From a virus, in IMG/VR virus record IMGVR_UViG_3300033148_001875, positions 1-24,954 of that record: DNA of 24,954 nt, one strand, 5' to 3'. A program made the position numbers and the translations under genes. This document shows, in pieces, positions 22,408 through 24,954 of the stretch. The notes under the pieces are model-generated. The model was not told the origin of the DNA. It saw only the letters and a program-made list of their open reading frames with translations, and made no database searches. Numbering within the stretch: position 1 is the first letter of the stretch; every line of letters starts with the position of its first letter.

Positions 22408-22651
22408 CTGCAGGCCCCCTCAGCAGTTCGTTCCGGGCGCGGATGGCGTTGACGTTGGCTTTGTTGACGGTCTGCAGGATGGATTCGACCTCGCCGCGCT
22501 TGACGTCCGAGTCGTCGAGGCGTTCGAGGAGCATTCCGACGGCTTTCTCGGACGCGGCATTGCACTTTTCGACGATGCTGTCGAGGCGTCGTAGTTCTTC
22601 GCGCTCGTCGGCATCGAGCCACTCATCCGGCGGTATGCGGCTGCTATCCAT
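22301..22651 (-). CDS. Small helical protein, possible small terminase
   Basis: A 116-residue protein from ATG 22651 (GGGAG 6 nt upstream, within the repeated cassette). A TTG at 22672 is less likely. It overlaps the large terminase by 107 bp, an unusually long overlap. The body is charged helix (DADEREELRRLDSIVEKCN, SEKAVGMLLERLDDSDVKRGEVESILQTVNKANVNAIRAR) and the tail is Asp/Pro/Ala-rich. Being directly upstream of large terminase and helical, it is the best candidate here for a small terminase subunit, but no DNA-binding motif is recognisable. Treat that as a positional guess. Confidence 0.7.
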   Translation of the reverse strand: MDSSRIPPDEWLDADEREELRRLDSIVEKCNAASEKAVGMLLERLDDSDVKRGEVESILQTVNKANVNAIRARNELLRGPAGDDGHNDPDADRLPDPALERAARDLAAGAGSPATG

Positions 22652-23054
22652 CGCTCTCTCCCGCCTCGTCAATCAGGTGGGCACTCCAGACTGAGGCGTC
22701 TGCGCCTGCTCTGCCTCGAACTGCCAGCCCTGCCACGACCTCCACGGCGGCGGCTGCCATCGCTTGGTCGTGCCGCCATTCGCCGCAGCGGGTGCGCACG
22801 TCCCTGAGCGCCTCGTAGATGGCTTTGTTGACCTTGGCTGCATACGCTTCGTCGGGAATGTAAGGGAGCCTCAGAATGCAGCCGAGCAAGCCCCACGGGC
22901 GGGCGCAGACAGTGATGCTTTGGCGGGTCTCGGAGTCGGCCACCTCGGCTGTGATGTGTGTCCTGCGGCACGTGTCGCGGTTGTGGATCGTCACCACGGT
23001 GATCTGAATGCCATCGTCGGTCGTCGCTGTATGAGTGCTCTCACGTCGTGCCAT
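22644..23054 (-). CDS. Hypothetical protein ending in IDEAGESDG
   Basis: A 136-residue protein from ATG 23054 with GGGAGAG 4-5 nt upstream. It overlaps the upstream gene by 14 bp and the downstream one by 8 bp. Strands (GIQITVVTIHNRD, THITAEVADSETRQSITV) are followed by a helical half (AYAAKVNKAIYEALRDVRTRC, DQAMAAAAVEVVAGLAV). The final residues LIDEAGESDG are encoded by the repeated cassette that also provides the next gene's ribosome site. I do not recognise a function; it is an early-placed operon gene. Confidence 0.7.
   Translation of the reverse strand: MARRESTHTATTDDGIQITVVTIHNRDTCRRTHITAEVADSETRQSITVCARPWGLLGCILRLPYIPDEAYAAKVNKAIYEALRDVRTRCGEWRHDQAMAAAAVEVVAGLAVRGRAGADASVWSAHLIDEAGESDG
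22649..22673 (-). repeat. Junction cassette copy A (RBS + C-terminal tag)
   Basis: A 25-nt unit identical to copy B at 23052-23076 except for one base. It encodes the last residues (IDEAGES) of the upstream gene and contains GGCGGGAGAG, the ribosome site for the downstream ATG at its end. Confidence 0.85.
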
Positions 23055-23310
23055 CGGTCTCTCCCGCCTCGTCAATGCGGTAATACAGGTCGCAACCTTC
23101 AGTCTGGAGGTCGATGTGTAGGATGCGGCGAGGCATGTAGTGGCGCGCTGCGTGCGGGCTACTCACAACCAGCGCGCCATCGGCGAGAATGGTATTCAGC
23201 CTTTCCGCAACGTCCGCCTGGAGGTCAGCGAGGCTCGTAGGACCAAGCCTGTCGGTAACCGCTGCGCCGTCGTCCATGACGGTTGTTATAGTCGCAGACG
23301 CCTCAGTCAT
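23041..23310 (-). CDS. Hypothetical protein ending in IDEAGETDGTT
   Basis: An 89-residue protein from ATG 23310 with GGGAGAG 4-5 nt upstream (repeat copy C). A longer reading from 23397 would have to ignore this site. It contains ATITTVMDDGAAVTD, a helix LADLQADVAERLNTILADG, and strands LVVSSPHAARHYMPRRI and ILHIDLQTEGCDLYYR before the shared tail IDEAGET. Overlaps on both sides indicate coupled translation. Unknown function; possibly a small DNA- or protein-binding factor, with no motif to support that. Confidence 0.7.
   Translation of the reverse strand: MTEASATITTVMDDGAAVTDRLGPTSLADLQADVAERLNTILADGALVVSSPHAARHYMPRRILHIDLQTEGCDLYYRIDEAGETDGTT
23052..23076 (-). repeat. Junction cassette copy B (RBS + C-terminal tag)
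   Basis: Near-identical to copy A (1 mismatch in 25). It supplies the ribosome site and start codon of the 22644-23054 gene and encodes IDEAGETD at the end of the preceding one. Confidence 0.85.
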
Positions 23311-23458
23311 CGGTCTCTCCCGCCTCGTCGTAGTTGGGGGCGCCGAGGTGCCGAGTCCCGACGCCCCCTGCGCGCGTCCCGTCAGGAGGCGAACCATGCC
23401 GCGTATTACCCGACGCGGCGGCGGGAATGGGGTCCGATCCGCGAGGTTGCTGCTTCAT
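23303..23458 (-). CDS. Small 51-residue gene ending in YDEAGETDD
   Basis: A short frame from ATG 23458 to TGA 23303 reading MKQQPRGSDPIPAAASG, then Gly/Arg/Pro-rich sequence to NYDEAGETDD. No clear ribosome site precedes the ATG. The main support is that its C-terminus lines up in frame with the same DEAGE tag that ends the next two genes, and that it overlaps the following ATG by 8 bp exactly as they do. A 7-bp GC stem (23336-23342 with 23362-23368) lies inside it. It may be a degraded relative left by duplication, or a real leader peptide. Confidence 0.5.
   Translation of the reverse strand: MKQQPRGSDPIPAAASGNTRHGSPPDGTRAGGVGTRHLGAPNYDEAGETDD
23308..23329 (-). repeat. Junction cassette copy C (RBS + C-terminal tag)
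   Basis: Third copy of the cassette; matches copy B over 22 nt and then diverges. It ends the 51-residue frame and gives the ribosome site and ATG of the 23041-23310 gene. Confidence 0.8.
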
Positions 23459-23523
23459 CGACTGCCGTGGGGGAGTGGAGTAGATGCCGCATCTCCCCGC
23501 AGACCGGAAACCTGGTTGTCAAA

Positions 23524-24231
23524 TCAGACCTCGCTCACGAGGACCTCGGCGACGGCGTTGCCCCCGCGGCCGATGTAGGCCGATGCAACAGCGATCACAT
23601 CGACGTCGCCAACGACCGAGAGCAGCTTCCGTTCAGCAAGCTCGCGGACCCTCAGCACGATGCCGCCAGTGCCCTCAGCCTGCTCCAGTCGGGACACTGA
23701 CACATCGTCGCGCAGCGCCCGCAGCACTTGGATGCGGGGAATGACGTAGACAAGCCTATCTGCGCGCCTGCCGACCAGAACGGGGTTGGTGGTGCCGTCG
23801 TTGGGATCGACATCGAAGTCGCCCAACATGGCACCGTCGTCGACGGCTGTCAGCTTCTCGTCTACCACGTCGGCCTCGGTGATGGCGACCGTCCGGCGGG
23901 CTGTCTCGCGCCTGCACTTCGCCAGAGCCTGCGCCAGATCCTGCGCCACACCCTCCGCCACGGGGCGGTCAGGGGGGCAGTCAGGCCACAGCGGCCAGAG
24001 GTCCGGGTCGATGCCGCAGGGGGCCACAGGAGCGTCAGTCGAACATCCGTCCGTGTCGGCGCCGAAGTGAGCATGAGCCGCGCCGTGGTCGCCCCTACGG
24101 CTCTTGGGGGGCTCCAGAGGAGCGTCAGCGTCCTCATCCACCAGCGCTGGCCGGTCGCGCACCGCCCCCTCGGGGGCCTCTCGGCTCATCCCGTCCGCGC
24201 CCATCTCACCACAACTCCTCTCCGCAACCAT
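23524..24231 (-). CDS. Hypothetical protein, first gene of the leftward operon
   Basis: A 235-residue protein from ATG 24231, about 16 nt after the predicted transcription start, with GAGGGTGG immediately upstream; later in-frame ATGs at 24204 and 24189 are alternatives. The first ~95 residues are acidic/Pro-rich and probably disordered (DEDADAPLEPPKSRR, DPDLWPLWPDCPPDRP). The second part looks folded, with AEGVAQDLAQALAKCRRETARRT, then strands and helices VYVIPRIQVLRALRDDVSVS, GIVLRVRELAERKLLSV and VDVIAVASAYIG. No family is recognised. As the promoter-proximal gene it may be regulatory or a packaging partner, but nothing in the sequence proves this. Confidence 0.72.
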   Translation of the reverse strand: MVAERSCGEMGADGMSREAPEGAVRDRPALVDEDADAPLEPPKSRRGDHGAAHAHFGADTDGCSTDAPVAPCGIDPDLWPLWPDCPPDRPVAEGVAQDLAQALAKCRRETARRTVAITEADVVDEKLTAVDDGAMLGDFDVDPNDGTTNPVLVGRRADRLVYVIPRIQVLRALRDDVSVSRLEQAEGTGGIVLRVRELAERKLLSVVGDVDVIAVASAYIGRGGNAVAEVLVSEV

Positions 24232-24253
24232 ACCACCCTCAACTGTCTTCACC

Positions 24254-24282
24254 ACTCTACACAATCCCGCCCCACAAGTCAA
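24254..24282 (-). promoter_or_regulatory. Promoter of the leftward operon
   Basis: On the minus strand TTGACT (24282-24277), exactly 17 bp, then TAGAGT (24259-24254): a good sigma70-type match. The start point would fall near 24247, leaving a leader of about 16 nt before ATG 24231. Confidence 0.65.
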
Positions 24283-24371
24283 CACCCACACCCATTTTCC
24301 CCTTTCCTTTTTTTTCCACAACCCCCAGGGTAAGATAACCCTCTGCGACGACCGCCCCCTCAACCGAAGTC

Positions 24372-24466
24372 GGGGGTAGGGGGGGGAGGGGTACGAACGT
24401 ACGTTCACCCAGTCGTTGCCCGGCGCGCGCTTCGGGGGAGGAGAGGGGGGGGAGGAGGAGGCGGGG
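24372..24466 (+). other. G-run tracts with G-quadruplex potential
   Basis: Two blocks of clustered G-runs on the plus strand: 24372-24391 (runs of 5, 8 and 4 G separated by 1-2 bases) and 24434-24466 (including an 8-G run). Both could fold into G-quadruplexes in single-stranded DNA or RNA. They flank the palindrome. Confidence 0.5.
24395..24406. promoter_or_regulatory. 12-bp perfect palindrome, candidate operator
   Basis: GAACGTACGTTC is a perfect palindrome in the divergent region, of the size of a repressor or dimeric regulator site. No protein can be assigned to it. Confidence 0.4.
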
Positions 24467-24524
24467 TACGTAAGGCCGGGTGGGGAGGCTGGAAGGCTGG
24501 AAGGCTGGAGCACGGCCTGCGGCG

Positions 24525-24583
24525 TACGGCAACGACTGGGCTGGGTGTACGGCAACGACTGGACGGCAACGGCTGTACGGCAC
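24525..24583 (+). repeat. Iteron-like repeats TACGGCAACGACTGG
   Basis: Two exact 15-bp copies start 23 bp apart (24525 and 24548), followed directly by a variant ACGGCAACGGCTG (24563-24575) and TACGGCAC (24576). A 12-bp inverted copy (CCAGTCGTTGCC) lies at 24409-24420, next to the palindrome. Spacing of about two helical turns resembles initiator-binding iterons. Confidence 0.6.
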
Positions 24584-24698
24584 TTGTCCTATCGCACACC
24601 CGCGCACACCCGCGCGCACGAGGGGGGGCAGGTGGGGGCAGCGGCTGGGGGAATGTCCGAGGGCAACGCCACAACAGCCGGAGAGGGGAGCCGACTCG

Positions 24699-24954
24699 AT
24701 GAAGCGCAGTGCAGGCGAGGAGCAGGTGCAGGAGCAGGAGCAGGTGTCGGGTATCACCGTCGTGCAGGTGCCGGGTGTTGGGCTCGCGGAGGCCATCATC
24801 CATGAGTTGGGGCCGTGTGGTGGCGAGTGCTGGGTGTGCCTTCGCTGCCAGGACTGGGCCGACAGGTGGGGATCGATCCAGCCGGGGGAGCTGCTGGGGC
24901 TGCCAGCGGGTGTGGTGGTGCCGGCCGAGCTTGAGCATGAGGTGAGAGGCTGCC
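24699..24954 (+). CDS. Rightward Cys-rich protein (truncated at window end)
   Basis: From ATG 24699, with AGGGGAG 8 nt upstream, 85 codons stay open to the window edge. The first 16 residues are Glu/Gln-rich. The following part contains C-x3-C-x2-C-x2-C (residues 40, 44, 47 and 50: CGGECWVCLRC) followed by QDWADRWG, a pattern suited to binding zinc. It is the only credible rightward gene and probably opens the divergent (perhaps early) transcription unit. Its function is unknown; a small zinc-binding regulator or adaptor is possible. The overlapping frame at 24416-24805 is Gly/Arg/Ala-rich and looks like a shadow. Confidence 0.65.
   Translation, partial: MKRSAGEEQVQEQEQVSGITVVQVPGVGLAEAIIHELGPCGGECWVCLRCQDWADRWGSIQPGELLGLPAGVVVPAELEHEVRGC

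Larger units (their letters stand above)
24232..24698. other. Divergent non-coding control region
   Basis: 467 bp without a convincing gene, between the leftward block and a rightward gene. From left to right on the plus strand: the leftward promoter; a pyrimidine-rich tract with an eight-T run; an inverted repeat AGGGT-6-ACCCT (24327-24342); two G-run tracts; a 12-bp palindrome; three GGCTGGAA-type 8-mers (24487-24510); and iteron-like repeats. Plus-strand composition flips from C-rich to G-rich near 24345. Together these suit an origin or an early/late switch region. ORFs drawn through it are low-complexity and unconvincing. Confidence 0.6.

Noticed and set aside
18230-22452. Long plus-strand frames opposite portal and terminase (18230-20095, 20776-22452).
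   Set aside because: They are antisense to genes with strong motifs, are Arg/Leu/His-rich as expected of GC-rich shadows, and lack ribosome sites.
23495-23522. A perfect TTGACA on the minus strand (23522-23517).
   Set aside because: No AT-rich -10 lies 15-19 bp downstream; the place is GC-rich.
23397-23579. Plus-strand 60-residue frame with AGGAGG before ATG 23397.
   Set aside because: Antisense to the 51-residue gene and the end of the 235-residue gene, basic and Arg-rich; the ribosome-like site is probably chance.
24257-24938. Minus-strand and plus-strand frames through the divergent region and the right end.
   Set aside because: Low-complexity Pro/Arg/Gly translations of G- and C-runs without ribosome sites; the rightward frame at 24699 fits better.

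Overview
This window is part of the genome of a tailed bacteriophage (Caudoviricetes, probably short-tailed/podovirus-like), seen as a high-GC contig. Almost every gene reads leftward on the minus strand in one tightly packed block. Genes are joined by 1-40 bp overlaps or very short gaps and have strong purine-rich ribosome binding sites; GTG and TTG starts are common. The recognisable genes are phage morphogenesis genes: large terminase, portal, scaffold, major capsid protein, adaptor proteins, tail nozzle, tail appendages and likely ejection proteins. The host cannot be named from this sequence.

Layout in the direction of transcription (right to left): (1) At the far right a truncated rightward gene (24699-24954, Cys-rich) faces the leftward block across a divergent non-coding control region (24232-24698). 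That region holds a promoter, G-runs, a 12-bp palindrome and iteron-like repeats. (2) Five small unknown genes (22301-24231) follow; three consecutive gene junctions carry the same near-identical 25-nt cassette. (3) Large terminase (20731-22407). (4) A gap with a promoter candidate, a tRNA with anticodon CAU and a second, degenerate tRNA-like cloverleaf. (5) Head genes: portal, scaffold, major capsid, putative decoration protein, then a strong 13-bp hairpin. (6) A three-gene sugar/small-molecule modification module (12665-15523): GT4 glycosyltransferase, P-loop kinase fused to a methyltransferase, and hexapeptide acyltransferase. (7) Tail/appendage genes (7707-12668): a membrane-anchored beta-sandwich protein, a Gp80-like fibre protein, a beta-helix protein split over two coupled genes, a protein with six exact-length 20-residue repeats, and another fibre-like protein. 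(8) Three tandem divergent adaptor (head-tail connector) paralogues (5696-7694). (9) The nozzle protein, a DNA methyltransferase with an unusual DPVW motif, a beta-sandwich appendage protein, and two long Ala/Gln-rich probable ejection proteins, the last running off the left edge.

Together these genes build and package a virion. The terminase fills a portal/scaffold/HK97-type capsid, adaptors and nozzle form the tail channel, and a rich set of fibre and beta-sandwich proteins probably recognises the host. The embedded methyltransferase and glycan-type enzymes could modify phage DNA, virion proteins or host surface sugars. Function calls rest on visible motifs and family knowledge only; no database search was possible.
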